This document shows positions 20,512 through 29,344 of a DNA stretch of 64,000 nucleotides, piece by piece; the stretch's first letter is position 1; the number at the start of each line of letters is the position of its first letter. The stretch spans positions 143,453 through 207,452 of the forward strand of contig JABSRZ010000008.1 of NCBI GenBank assembly GCA_013214705.1, given 5' to 3'. A program made the translations under genes and the position numbers. The notes below the pieces were generated by a model, which did no database searches, was not told the origin of the DNA, and saw only the letters and a program-made list of their open reading frames with translations. This DNA is from Hyphomicrobiales bacterium (GTDB lineage: Bacteria; Pseudomonadota; Alphaproteobacteria; Rhizobiales; OSC116).

Positions 20512-21699
20512 CTAAGTGTTTTCCGATATTACAGGCTTTGATTCTAGAATAGTCGTCGTTGCAGAAAATACTTTGCTTTGTGTGCCATCGATCATCAGTT
20601 TAATGAACATTTCATAGTTGGGTAAGTTCAATAAATTGATGCCCGAAAACTCTCCGAACTGCTTTGCGATGAGTGGCGTATCAAACGCGCCTATACGAAA
20701 AGATATAACCGTACCTACATTGCCCAAAATGGCCTCTAGAATGGCTTTTTTGACCTGACCCGTGTGCTGGTGTGCCAATATCAATCCTAGCCGGTATTTG
20801 CGCAATTCTGAGAGAATTCCAGCAAAAGCAGATGAGGTGAAAGAATGAAATTCATCCGCATAAAGAAAATAAGGTTTTCTATCAGTTTCGGGTATATTTT
20901 GACGGCTGTAGGCAGCGTGGCCAATACTAGAAACAATCAGACCACCAAGGATGTTAGAAATGTCTGAACCAAGTTTGCCTTTCGATAGGTTCACAATGAG
21001 AAACTTTCCTTCATCCATCAGCTTTCTGAATTTCAATGGAATTTCGGGTTCACAAATGGCCTTGCGCACTAAAGGGTGTGACAGAAACCCGCCAAGTTTG
21101 TTGGCGATCGGTGCAACTCCATCGGCGGCCCCTTTGTAATTCATCGATGGGAATTCTTTGGTCCAAAATTCCTTTACATGCGGATCTTTGATTTTGGATA
21201 ATTTCGCGAGACGGAATTCCTTGTTGAGGAACATTGGCATAATGCCTCGGATATTTGAATTCGGGCTTTCAAGCAACGCTAAAATGGCAAATCGCAACAA
21301 ATGTTCCATGCGTGCACCCCATGCATCTGACCATTGCTGTTTTAAAGTGTCGATGAGACCTGAAGCGATGAGGGGACGATATTCTGCTGAAACATAGGGC
21401 AAAGGATTGTAGCCATAGGGACAATCTGGATCAGCAACATTCCAGTAAATTTGATCAGGTCCTGCAATTGCAGATACTTGCTCAGCCAAGTCACCATGCG
21501 GGTCAATCAGGCAAAATCCCTGGCCGCGTGCAATATCTTGTTTAATCATATTAAAAAGTAAAGTGGTCTTGCCTGTCCCGGTTTGACCAATCACATACAT
21601 ATGTAGAAATCGATCCGTCAGACGAATGCCAAAAACACGTTGGCGGTACCGTCCCAGTGATGTTCCAATTCCGGATAAGCTATTGTCTGAAAAATGCAT
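20512..21699 (-). CDS. Second type IV secretion DNA-binding ATPase (TraG/TraD-like)
   Basis: A 395-residue ATPase. Walker A GQTGTGKT is at residues 38-45, 'FCLIDPHGDLAE' follows, and a Walker B-like 'FLYADEFHSF' lies near 275, then 'ILAHQHTGQV'. This order matches the type IV coupling protein/TraM-recognition group. It is shorter than the first ATPase (697 residues) and begins almost directly at the nucleotide-binding core, so it may lack an N-terminal membrane domain or work with a separate membrane subunit. Having two such ATPases in one island is unusual. Confidence 0.85.
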   Translation of the reverse strand: MHFSDNSLSGIGTSLGRYRQRVFGIRLTDRFLHMYVIGQTGTGKTTLLFNMIKQDIARGQGFCLIDPHGDLAEQVSAIAGPDQIYWNVADPDCPYGYNPLPYVSAEYRPLIASGLIDTLKQQWSDAWGARMEHLLRFAILALLESPNSNIRGIMPMFLNKEFRLAKLSKIKDPHVKEFWTKEFPSMNYKGAADGVAPIANKLGGFLSHPLVRKAICEPEIPLKFRKLMDEGKFLIVNLSKGKLGSDISNILGGLIVSSIGHAAYSRQNIPETDRKPYFLYADEFHSFTSSAFAGILSELRKYRLGLILAHQHTGQVKKAILEAILGNVGTVISFRIGAFDTPLIAKQFGEFSGINLLNLPNYEMFIKLMIDGTQSKVFSATTTILESKPVISENT

Positions 21700-21798
21700 G
21701 TATCAATTTTCCAACATTTTCAGAATAATTAAAGGACCCCGCAAAACAGAAAACCAACGTTTGATTTTATCGGAAAATAACCAAAATATTACAAAAGA

Positions 21799-21825
21799 AA
21801 AGCCCGCCAATATTTGGCGGGCTTT
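21799..21825 (-). terminator. Rho-independent terminator
   Basis: A perfect 12-bp stem, AAAGCCCGCCAA with TTGGCGGGCTTT, and a 3-nt loop. On the minus strand it is followed by a T-rich run. It lies 30 bp downstream of the gene ending at 21855 and should end the XRE operon. Confidence 0.9.
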
Positions 21826-21854
21826 ATTGGTTTGGAATGGTGATGTTCTGGCCA

Positions 21855-22385
21855 TCAATATTCACTGGCCAACATTATAGTCAGCACACGATGGGTGATC
21901 TTTGGATTTGCCGGATCCGGTGAAAGCATGCTCATCGACTGATCATATGTATCGATTTTCCAAAACAGTTTTTCGCCTTGGAGATCAATAGCCCCGAAAT
22001 CATGTTCCTGGTAAGGATCATTATCTTCGGAAAATTGATCAAAAGTGGCAACAGCGAAGCAGGCGGCTTCAATAAACTTGTCGCCTAATGCCTTTAGACC
22101 GGATGTAATGAGAACAGTTGAATTATCCCTTTCACCGCTGCGCAAAGCATCATTTAAAAAACGAATGCATTTCTTGCGGAATTCCAAATCCAGTTCCCAA
22201 ACTACTTCAGTATCTTTGCCACATTTATCGCAGATATAATGTTTCAAGACAGGTTTGGGTTTTTTGCTCTTGATCGCAATATTCCACTCTGCCCAAGCGT
22301 CCCAGACCGCATTTCGCGATCCACAGGCGTTGCATGTTGGATATGCGCCGACAACATTGGAAACATTTTTTTTATTCTTACCCAT
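21855..22385 (-). CDS. Hypothetical zinc-ribbon-like protein
   Basis: A 176-residue protein starting at ATG 22385 with GGAGAG upstream. The N-terminus holds two CxxC pairs, CNAC and CDKC, about 40 residues apart, a likely zinc ribbon. The C-terminal half contains 'EDNDPYQEHDFGAIDLQGEKLFWKID' in part, reminiscent of small DUF3768-like plasmid proteins ('DP...HDFG.....G...W.IDYYD'). DUF3768 proteins are frequent on alphaproteobacterial plasmids; their function is unknown. It belongs to the leftward operon that ends at the terminator at 21.8 kb. Confidence 0.75.
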   Translation of the reverse strand: MGKNKKNVSNVVGAYPTCNACGSRNAVWDAWAEWNIAIKSKKPKPVLKHYICDKCGKDTEVVWELDLEFRKKCIRFLNDALRSGERDNSTVLITSGLKALGDKFIEAACFAVATFDQFSEDNDPYQEHDFGAIDLQGEKLFWKIDTYDQSMSMLSPDPANPKITHRVLTIMLASEY

Positions 22386-22579
22386 GACACTCTCCTTCAG
22401 CTGGGTGGCCGCCCGAAACCATTTCAGGCGCACCCAATTAAAGGGGAGATAGCAATGTACTGACTAATGCCACTGTATCACGCCGTGGTTTTGAAAATAG
22501 GAGCCCCGAATTCCGGATTTTAAAACAAAGCCGATATGCAAGTTTGCCAGTCCCCTCTCGACAATCATTTAATCGATAA

Positions 22580-23047
22580 TCACAAACGATCTTCGCCCTT
22601 GGCGATCAACGCCATGGAAAGAGCTTCGAAATAAATAGTGTTGCGCGGTTCTGGCTGCCAAGATTTTCGTGCTTGTGGCACCCAATTCTTTATTTGTGGA
22701 AAGCGATCAGACAAGGCTTCGGCTTCCAGATATTTGTTTTTATAATTTTGTTGTCGAACTATGGCGATATCAACAACGTCTGCATTTTTGGCGACAAGTG
22801 CAATCGCATGGATGCGGCGTATAGTTTTTTGACTTTTGCGAGAGCGCATCCCGACATTTTCGGTCACTATGACATTGGGTTCCAAATCGGTGATCCAATC
22901 GGATATTTTTTCGCGGGCATTCTTGGGACTGTCGCTGGCTTTTTTCGAAAGTTGCCAATCCTTCAAATCATCACCAACCATCAAAACGTACCCCAACCGA
23001 CCGTAGGCCACAGCAACAGCCAATAACCGCAGTCGATCAGGTCTCAT
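22580..23047 (-). CDS. Hypothetical protein, possible RNase H/RuvC-like fold
   Basis: A 155-residue protein. The ATG at 23047 overlaps the end of the XRE gene (ATGAGACCTGA), a translational coupling arrangement. The pattern of a first strand 'RLLAVAVAYGRLGYVLM', then 'WITDLEPNVIVTEN' recalls RuvC/RuvX-type nucleases ('P..vaiE'). The usual first acidic residue is not where expected, so catalytic activity is uncertain. It is likely a partner of the XRE regulator. Confidence 0.6.
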   Translation of the reverse strand: MRPDRLRLLAVAVAYGRLGYVLMVGDDLKDWQLSKKASDSPKNAREKISDWITDLEPNVIVTENVGMRSRKSQKTIRRIHAIALVAKNADVVDIAIVRQQNYKNKYLEAEALSDRFPQIKNWVPQARKSWQPEPRNTIYFEALSMALIAKGEDRL

Positions 23048-23387
23048 AATCCTCGTCATTATAGGATTGCAGGCGCTCAAACAAATCGTTCAGTGTGTGT
23101 GACCGGTTGAAATTCTCCAACTCGCTGTCTTTTCCTTCAGGCAGACTGTTCAGGCGATCGCAAAGTTCAACTTTCACTTCATCAAAAATACTATCAAACA
23201 AGCTTTCAAATGATTTCCCATAGATAAACGACAGTGTGCAGACTTCTCTGACTGAAGGAACGAGCTTTCCAGTTTCCATCATTGACATTTTGGTTGGGCT
23301 TATACCCAACAGATAGGCACAGTCCTGTTGTTTGAGTCCCGACTCTCGGCGCGCCACTTTGAGATCCAATGCAAATATCTTTTCCAT
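23037..23387 (-). CDS. XRE-family transcriptional regulator
   Basis: A 116-residue protein with an N-terminal helix-turn-helix: 'ARRESGLKQQDCAYLLGIS' followed by 'KMSMMETGKLVPSVREV'. The C-terminal half is a short helical region. It is divergent from the serine recombinase gene, and inverted repeats at 23466-23485 and 23532-23550 lie between them, so it probably controls both directions. Confidence 0.9.
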   Translation of the reverse strand: MEKIFALDLKVARRESGLKQQDCAYLLGISPTKMSMMETGKLVPSVREVCTLSFIYGKSFESLFDSIFDEVKVELCDRLNSLPEGKDSELENFNRSHTLNDLFERLQSYNDEDYET

Positions 23388-23465
23388 AATAATTTTGTTA
23401 AAGAACTGCTAAATGTCTGGTCATATTAGTGCGCGTACATGTCTTAAAAAAGAAGCCCCGACATT

Positions 23466-23485
23466 TGGATAATATAAGTTATCCA
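23466..23485. promoter_or_regulatory. Candidate operator (inverted repeat)
   Basis: TGGATAA and TTATCCA separated by six bases (TATAAG), in the intergenic region between the XRE gene and the recombinase module. Half-site size and position fit a dimeric XRE repressor site that overlaps a -10-like element. Confidence 0.4.
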
Positions 23486-23531
23486 GACACACCTCCCACC
23501 ATCTCTATATTATGTTAATCTGAAGGAAAAC

Positions 23532-23550
23532 GGAATGGTAAAACCATTCC
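23532..23550. promoter_or_regulatory. Perfect 8-bp inverted repeat, candidate operator or hairpin
   Basis: GGAATGGT-AAA-ACCATTCC in the same divergent intergenic region. No T-run follows, so a terminator is unlikely. Confidence 0.35.
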
Positions 23551-23705
23551 GATCAACACAATACAGACATGGTGGTTTATCTAAACTACAATACCAAAGG
23601 CCTGTTTTAGCCTACCCTCGCAATAAGTCAGCACAAGAAGTCCCCAATTTATGAATAAATGCTAGGGTTCCTAGCGTTGCGCCATGGGCCGGATAAACTG
23701 CGCCG

Positions 23706-23852
23706 ATGGATAAAGATAAACATCTGGAGACACACCTGCGTCACTGTGCAAGAAACCACAAGCGTTTGTTGCGTGAAGGCCTTTGGCTTTGGGAAGATTC
23801 GCCAAATACTGAGGATTTGCTAGAGTCCGATGATATCCCAGATGTTTTATGA
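23706..23852 (+). CDS. 48-residue ORF coupled to the serine recombinase
   Basis: A small frame starting at ATG 23706 and ending TGA at 23850-23852. It overlaps the recombinase start as ATGA, so ribosomes finishing here can restart at the recombinase. The product is charged and helix-rich (begins MDKDKHLETHL, ends ESDDIPDVL). It could be a recombination directionality or regulatory peptide; that is inference from position alone. Confidence 0.5.
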   Translation: MDKDKHLETHLRHCARNHKRLLREGLWLWEDSPNTEDLLESDDIPDVL

Positions 23853-25429
23853 AATATTTCGTTTATTGCCGAAAATCACAGGAATCCGATGATCGACAAA
23901 CCCTGTCTTTGGAAAGCCAACAGCAGGAAGTTGATCAGTTGATTGCCAGCGAATCTGTTGAAATTGTAGACACCTATGTTGAAGCCTTCAGCGCCAAATC
24001 ACCCGGCAGGCCATTGTTTAATGAAATGCTTGACCGTATTGAGCGTGGTGAAGCTGACGGCATCATTGCCTGGCATCCAGACCGTTTGGCACGCAATTCA
24101 ATGGATGGCGGACGAATTATTTATTTATTGGATCAAGGCAAGCTCAACGACATGAAATTCTGTTCCTATAGTTTTGAAAATAGCTCGCAGGGAAAATTCA
24201 TGCTCAATATTATTTTTGGTTATTCCAAATATTACGTCGACAGCCTTTCAGAAAACGTCAAACGTGGGCTGCGCACAAAACTCAAAAAAGGTTGGCTGCC
24301 AAACCGACCACCATTGGGTTATTTAAATTGCAAAAATACCGGAGAGATTATTGTTGATTTCGAACATTTCAAAGCCGTACGTGGGATGTTCGAGCTGCTG
24401 CTAAGCGGTAAACACTCGGTAGCTTCAATTCACCGCATTGTTAGTCTTGATTGGGCATATAAAACGCCTGTACGCAAAAGGATTGGCGGAAAATCTCCGT
24501 CATTTTCGGGCATTCACCGTATTCTTGCAAATCCGTTTTACACTGGGTATATCAAATGGAAGGGAAAAATTTACGATGGCGCTCATACACCCGTCATCAG
24601 TAAATCAGAATTCAAACAGGTCCAAGTTATTTTGGGCCTCGCCCCAAAAACTCGTCCCCAAAAATACGAATTCACCTATGCAGGCCTGTTAACCTGTGGC
24701 TCGTGCGGAAAAGCCATCACCGCCGAACGAAAACGCAAGCCCAGCGGATTGGAATACATCTATTATCATTGCACACGAGTTCATACGTCGCCCAAATGCA
24801 CTCAACCATCAATTGAGGAGAAACAGCTGACGGTGCAAATCAAAGCCATTTTAAAACAAATATATTTGCCCAAGAAAATTGCTGATTGGCTACTACATCA
24901 AATCGAAAATTCCTTTAAAGGGTTCGATCAAGGTCAGGAAAATAATCTGAAACGTCATGATCGTGCAGTTGCGCAGTTAGAACAGCAAATTTCAACTCTG
25001 ACTGATCTGCGTGTTCGCGATATGCTTACCGATCAGGAATTTGAAACCAAACGCAATCTTCTTCGTTTGGAATTTGATGCGGCGGTCGAAAAACGTGATA
25101 AAATTCAGTCTCAGAAAATTACGTTCGAACCCGTCAGATTTCTCATATTACTGTGCAACAAAGCCGAATCTTGGTTTTCTATAGCAGATCAACCGACCAA
25201 GCAAAAACTGCTCAGAATCATATGTTCGAACCTGCAGTTAGTTGACAAAAAAGTCATATTTGAAGCCGCGAAACCATTCATGGAGATTCATGATTTGGGC
25301 GAATCTCTAATTCAGCGGGGTGAAGTAGACGTTGTTCGAACCCAAATCTATATTTCTGATGATGAAATCGAAAAAATGGAGAATCTTCTAGACAATTTGG
25401 CACACCAGGGTATGTGGCCGGATGTATAA
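23849..25429 (+). CDS. Large serine recombinase
   Basis: A 526-residue site-specific recombinase. The resolvase domain opens 'YFVYCRKSQESDDRQTLSLE' with catalytic Ser10 and later 'GIIAWHPDRLARN' including the conserved DRLAR. The recombinase domain follows ('PPLGYLN'), then a zinc ribbon with 'CGSCGKAIT' and a later 'YYHCTR...C', and a coiled coil around residues 370-420. All expected domains are present, so it looks intact. Large serine recombinases integrate and excise mobile DNA without host factors. It is inside an island that also has a P4 integrase, so it probably belongs to an element nested in it. Confidence 0.95.
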   Translation: MKYFVYCRKSQESDDRQTLSLESQQQEVDQLIASESVEIVDTYVEAFSAKSPGRPLFNEMLDRIERGEADGIIAWHPDRLARNSMDGGRIIYLLDQGKLNDMKFCSYSFENSSQGKFMLNIIFGYSKYYVDSLSENVKRGLRTKLKKGWLPNRPPLGYLNCKNTGEIIVDFEHFKAVRGMFELLLSGKHSVASIHRIVSLDWAYKTPVRKRIGGKSPSFSGIHRILANPFYTGYIKWKGKIYDGAHTPVISKSEFKQVQVILGLAPKTRPQKYEFTYAGLLTCGSCGKAITAERKRKPSGLEYIYYHCTRVHTSPKCTQPSIEEKQLTVQIKAILKQIYLPKKIADWLLHQIENSFKGFDQGQENNLKRHDRAVAQLEQQISTLTDLRVRDMLTDQEFETKRNLLRLEFDAAVEKRDKIQSQKITFEPVRFLILLCNKAESWFSIADQPTKQKLLRIICSNLQLVDKKVIFEAAKPFMEIHDLGESLIQRGEVDVVRTQIYISDDEIEKMENLLDNLAHQGMWPDV

Positions 25430-25453
25430 TCACATTAATTAGGAACTGGCATT

Positions 25454-25886
25454 AAAAAAACCCCGACACTAATCGCATCGAGGTTTATGTTTATGGAATT
25501 CTCTTACCGCCACACTCTTCCTAGTTCCTCATACTTTTTGTAGCTTAACGTTTGCACGCAGCCACCAGTCGTTTGAACTCCGTCGAATTCATCGTTACTG
25601 GGAGAGACCCAAGGTAGTACCACCGAGCGACAAACTCGAGGTATTCACAACGTCACAATGACGTGAAGAGGTGACCACAAGCTTCGGATGTGTTTCCGCA
25701 TGTGATAGCGGTGTACTTAAACAATCTTTGACAAGTGGAAAACTAAACTCTTTCCTTATTACTTGATCACATTTTCCTTAGCTATGTGTGAGGGTTTATT
25801 AACCCATTAAGCGCATATACCGGTCCGGGGTCGCCGTTCCAAGAACTCCTACCTCTAACCTTACAGTAAAGTTGAGCATTATCAAT
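25454..25886 (-). ncRNA. Candidate structured RNA, copy A
   Basis: This stretch and 33008-33444 are inverted, diverged copies of one sequence; about three quarters of bases look identical by eye, in blocks. No coding frame is conserved. Each ends in a hairpin plus T-run (here stem at 25459-25485, T-run 25454-25460 on the minus strand). A hairpin with conserved loop TTTGTCG changes its stem from CGAG/CTCG here (25624-25638) to CGGG/CCCG in copy B, a compensatory change. A second hairpin at 25644-25667 also differs in both arms. The 5' segment GGAGTTCTT can pair over about 350 nt with AAGAGAATTCC near the 3' end in both copies. A conserved ATTGATAAT at the upstream edge may be a -10 box. It faces the serine recombinase, 25 bp from its stop. 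Not a known tmRNA or RNase P RNA as far as I can judge. Confidence 0.65.
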
Positions 25887-25938
25887 TACCTAACAGATTA
25901 AAAGCGGGTGTTCTAGTTAGTTCCAAAATTGTATGTTG

Positions 25939-26094
25939 CGGGGAGACGTGAACGTTGTTCGAACCCATTCGCCCATTTCTGATGGCAAAAGCAGTCCATC
26001 GGAAGTTTCTAAGCTTTTCAATTTTTGTTCGGATACTGATATTCAAAAACTTTCAATGAAAATCAAAGACATTTCGATTGACCTAGGCTGTTAG
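25939..26094 (+). pseudogene. Serine recombinase C-terminal fragment 1
   Basis: An open frame of 51 codons beginning 'RGDVNVVRTHSPISDGKSS' and ending 'IKDISIDLGC' before TAG. Its first part matches the intact recombinase tail ('RGEVDVVRTQIYISDDEI') and the whole matches fragment 2 at 31238-31396. It has no start codon, so it is the remnant 3' end of another recombinase variant. Confidence 0.7.
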
Positions 26095-26261
26095 AATACG
26101 CAATTGAATTCTAAAATATAGGAGGCACGAGTTTATATATAGAATCAGATTTGTTCTATATTTGCTAAATATAACAATGTGTTGTATAATATGAACAGAT
26201 TTCCCGAGTTGAATTTGGGAGTAGTAATTGTGCTACCTCAAACACAACTTAGGAGAAAATT

Positions 26262-26504
26262 ATGTTGAAAATTCCAAAGACTTTGGAGAAGTGGTTATAC
26301 AGTTATACAGCTTTATGTATATTTTTTACGGTTATCGTAGCCTGTATTCTCACACTTTTTAGACCTCTGTTTCCGCATGGATGGTCTCAATATTTCCCTC
26401 TAGTCATTGCATGGCTGACGGTATTTATTTTATCGACAGGGGTTCTTCCGCTCTTTGTTATTGGCGCAGGACATCTATTCTTTTGTGACGACGAAAACAT
26501 CTGA
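26262..26504 (+). CDS. Small two-helix membrane protein
   Basis: An 80-residue protein with TTAGGAGAAA upstream of the ATG. Two hydrophobic helices, around residues 15-35 and 45-72, suggest a small inner-membrane protein; the pattern resembles DUF2798-type proteins but no diagnostic residue is seen. It is followed by a terminator at 26525. Confidence 0.6.
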   Translation: MLKIPKTLEKWLYSYTALCIFFTVIVACILTLFRPLFPHGWSQYFPLVIAWLTVFILSTGVLPLFVIGAGHLFFCDDENI

Positions 26505-26524
26505 TGTTTTTCGACAAAAACACC

Positions 26525-26560
26525 AAAACACCCACTTTGTTGACTCGAGGAGGGTGTTTT
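26525..26560 (+). terminator. Hairpin terminator
   Basis: AAAACACCC (26525-26533) pairs with GGGTGTTTT (26552-26560), ending in a T-run. It lies 21 bp after the stop of the small membrane protein. Confidence 0.75.
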
Positions 26561-26592
26561 CTTATATTGGAAACACAACCATTGGAGGTAAA

Positions 26593-27060
26593 ATGACTGA
26601 ACACATTGAGAAAGTAGCGCAACTAGACAATGTTCTAAAGTTCATCATTAGCGAAAAGATGGATCAGTTTGCCATGGTTACAAACACCTCCATTTTGTGG
26701 TGGGCAACTGTAATAGTACTGGAAGCATCATTTATTGCTGGATTTGTCTTGAAAAGGGAGGAAATCAAACCGAGCAAATTTTTCACAACCGCCATTTCTT
26801 TGGGCGTTGTGTTTATTCTTTTGAGTGTCATATACGGCTTAAATATCCTGTGTTTTTTTATTAAGTTTCAAGACGAAATGCATGAATTGCTAAGAAGCGC
26901 AAAAATTGATGATACGATTTTTGACTCAGTTTTCGAACTTTCAATGTGGGCTATTTCACTAGGCGATCTTTCATTGGTAGTATTCTTAGTTTGTTTGGGA
27001 TATGTCATTCGTTTTAAACTATCTAGGCATGCACCTACCAAAATGTTGCCTAATAAATAG
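26593..27060 (+). CDS. Hypothetical membrane protein (three helices)
   Basis: A 155-residue protein; the ATG at 26593 has GGAGG five nucleotides upstream. Hydrophobic helices lie around residues 34-52, 66-92 and 125-145, with a short N-terminal soluble part. The reading frame runs further upstream, but through a terminator hairpin, so the later start is preferred. No family was recognised. Confidence 0.65.
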   Translation: MTEHIEKVAQLDNVLKFIISEKMDQFAMVTNTSILWWATVIVLEASFIAGFVLKREEIKPSKFFTTAISLGVVFILLSVIYGLNILCFFIKFQDEMHELLRSAKIDDTIFDSVFELSMWAISLGDLSLVVFLVCLGYVIRFKLSRHAPTKMLPNK

Positions 27061-27100
27061 ATCCCTTCCAGATTTTTTTCAGGAGTACCACCGTCTAAAG

Positions 27101-27130
27101 TAAAAGAAGAGGCGTTCCCCTCTTCTTTTA
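27101..27130 (+). terminator. Perfect 12-bp hairpin
   Basis: TAAAAGAAGAGG and CCTCTTCTTTTA with a 6-nt loop, 41 bp after the stop of the membrane protein gene. Its A/T-rich outer stem would let it act in either direction. Confidence 0.7.
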
Positions 27131-27349
27131 CAAGGCTAAATGCACAAATTTAAAAATCCGTCTGGTGGCCTAAGACCAGGGGTGATAAATCTTAGATTTA
27201 TTCCTGTTCTAAAGTCCACTGGCGCGCACCATATTTTTCACTTTGACCTTGTAAAATTCATCTCCCCATCTCGCCGATTGGCAAGCTTTCAAACAGGCGC
27301 GACTTTTGAAAGTTGCGTTAATTGGCAATTAAATATTATGGGTGAGAAT

Positions 27350-27709
27350 ATGACTTTATCAGATGAGAAATTATTTAACGGTGTTATCGAATGGCAAGAC
27401 ATTACAATTGAAATCGATCAGCACGTTATTCATGCAGATGTAGGCATAACAGGTATTTCGGTTAAGTCTTTAATACCAAAGAATGAGCCGCTACCAATAA
27501 CCGAAACTGGTTTTAGGTCTATATTTCCATCACTCGAATCAGTGGAATATTACGGAGGTGTCGAAAATTATGTTGTTTCATATCTCAACCATGAAGCCTC
27601 AAAACCAGAATGGGAACGTACAAAAAAACGGTTACAGCATGAGCAAATAGAGCAGTCCAAAATTGACGATGCTTCAAAACAAATCGATATGTTTGGTGGT
27701 GTGTTATGA
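27350..27709 (+). CDS. Hypothetical soluble protein
   Basis: A 119-residue acidic protein with GGTGAG before the ATG at 27350. The frame is open from 27140, but the upstream part lacks coding character. Visible pattern: 'GFRSIFPSLESVEYYGGVENYV' in the middle, then a basic/acidic helix and 'QIDMFGGVL' at the end. The sequence resembles small hypothetical proteins on mobile elements but I cannot name a family. Its stop overlaps a following ATG (ATGA at 27706). Confidence 0.6.
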   Translation: MTLSDEKLFNGVIEWQDITIEIDQHVIHADVGITGISVKSLIPKNEPLPITETGFRSIFPSLESVEYYGGVENYVVSYLNHEASKPEWERTKKRLQHEQIEQSKIDDASKQIDMFGGVL

Positions 27710-27768
27710 GCAATACTAAAGTAAATTATAGTGAGTTCATAAGTGACAATTCTTGGACGGTAAAATGA
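27706..27768 (+). pseudogene. Truncated downstream ORF (20 codons)
   Basis: An ATG overlapping the stop of the previous gene opens a frame 'MSNTKVNYSEFISDNSWTVK' ending in TGA. Such coupling usually precedes a full gene, so this is probably the remaining start of one that was cut. Confidence 0.35.
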
Positions 27769-28203
27769 TATACCTAATATAAAACAGATTTTACAAAAAT
27801 ATTTAACCAGTTAGCGCGACATAAGGGACGTTAACCCAGCTCAAAAATTGTTTGTGCAAGCGGTTGATATTAATAAAATGGTCGCGTTAATGTGTTTTAT
27901 TCAATTGACGTTATGGGATGTTTCAGCAGAGGTAATTATCGGCAATACCCTTATTATGGAATTTAGGAAGTTCTCATAATGGTGTTCTTAAGGATTGTAT
28001 CCGAAACCCAATCCCCTACATCTGATTTAGGTTAGCTGTTGCAGGACGTTGAAAATCTGGTCGTTGGTCTCGACCAGATACATATCGCTAATAAACTACT
28101 GACATATTCAGGGATATAGTCACAGCGAATAGCTTTGGGTTTGCCACAAAAAAGTCGATGATAATGTATGCACCATTAATTTTTAGCAGAATCAGTTAAT
28201 GCT
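27769..28203. other. Intergenic stretch without a clear gene
   Basis: About 435 bp. A + strand frame between about 27823 and 27980 is open ('NPAQKLFVQAVDINKMVAL') but has no good start; it could be a gene fragment. Nothing else is seen. Confidence 0.4.
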
Positions 28204-28662
28204 TCATTTGCGCTTTAAGAACCCATAACCATAACCTACCATAAAAGCCGTGGCCAATTTTACTGGAGAAATATCAATACCTTGACTTACTAAGAATATT
28301 GTTGCTGCTTCAGTTATTGTGCTATGGACAAATTTAAGATCAATTCCATTCTGATTTGCATAATTTATTCGTTCAATCTGTCTTTTGAATGCCAAAACAA
28401 CACTTGAAACAGGAGACGGGACTCCATTTATTGTCAGCACTGCTTTGATTGCTTCGTTCTCAAGCAAGCGTGTAAATTCACTATTCCTATCCAATGCATA
28501 TTCCAAACCAAGGGCATGTCTTTTGGCAAAAAATCCTGGTTCAGAAACAGGAGCGTTAAATGTCGCAACTACCCCCTGCCCACCACCAGCAAACGACACG
28601 CTAGCAAACCCTATTGAAACAACGAAAATAATCGGAATTAAAAAAATCTTTATGAAACTCAT
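28204..28662 (-). CDS. Hypothetical exported protein
   Basis: A 152-residue protein with a clear signal peptide from ATG 28662 (MSFIKIFLIPIIFVVSIGFA, cleavage near SFAGG). GGAGG stands 5 nt before the ATG. The mature part is glycine-rich at its N-terminus and then mostly helical, ending with a basic tail. It is the last of four leftward genes for envelope proteins (28204-30018). Confidence 0.7.
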   Translation of the reverse strand: MSFIKIFLIPIIFVVSIGFASVSFAGGGQGVVATFNAPVSEPGFFAKRHALGLEYALDRNSEFTRLLENEAIKAVLTINGVPSPVSSVVLAFKRQIERINYANQNGIDLKFVHSTITEAATIFLVSQGIDISPVKLATAFMVGYGYGFLKRK

Positions 28663-28755
28663 TGGTTCCTCCAAATTGAAATTGACTAATCCAAGCTACC
28701 CATCACGCTTTGTGAATCTCGGACAATTATTTTGTTTTGCTTTTTGAAAAGCACG

Positions 28756-29343
28756 TTATCTGGTGGCATCGTTTGGCACAATCACTTTGCGCCGCACAAG
28801 TTTGCGCCCGTTCATTCTTAGTTCATACACAAAGTCACCCTTGAACACCGAGAAGGTTCCATCGATGATAATCAGTGGGTTAGTGTGTGTCCCAGATTGT
28901 ACCGTCTGTTCAAAACGCTCTGTGAACGCCCGATCACTTGGTTTGCTGGCCACCGAGGAAGTGGAACGAGTGTAGGTATAGGAAGTCTGGATTACTGTTC
29001 CTTCTGCAACCTCACCCGGAATGTAATATATAACTGACTGCATTCGATCCCTTGCGGTTAGAGTACCCGTATCGTTAGCGCCAATTCTATATATTTCTTC
29101 TAGGACAGCCCGTCGATCAGACTGGGAAAATCTTCGTGCCAATGACTTTGGGTCTTCACTCGACACAAATATTTTTGATTTCCCGTCGAATATTTTACTT
29201 AGCTTTTCAACAAAACCCGTTCCTGTGGCAACTTCTGTAGGCACGCCGGAAATACGCCCGTTGATGGCGCAAGATGACAACAACAGACCCGCTGCCAATG
29301 CAATTACTAGTTTCTTTACAGAATTAAAATTCATTGATTGCAT
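28756..29343 (-). CDS. Putative lipoprotein
   Basis: A 195-residue protein with a lipoprotein signal, lipobox LSSC near residue 24, and ATG 29343 preceded by GGGGAAG. The mature part has 'DPKSLARRFSQSDRRAVLEEIYRIG' and a C-terminal beta-rich region. It starts one base after the stop codon of the upstream small membrane protein, so both are cotranslated. No family was recognised. Confidence 0.7.
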   Translation of the reverse strand: MQSMNFNSVKKLVIALAAGLLLSSCAINGRISGVPTEVATGTGFVEKLSKIFDGKSKIFVSSEDPKSLARRFSQSDRRAVLEEIYRIGANDTGTLTARDRMQSVIYYIPGEVAEGTVIQTSYTYTRSTSSVASKPSDRAFTERFEQTVQSGTHTNPLIIIDGTFSVFKGDFVYELRMNGRKLVRRKVIVPNDATR

Positions 29344-29344
29344 A

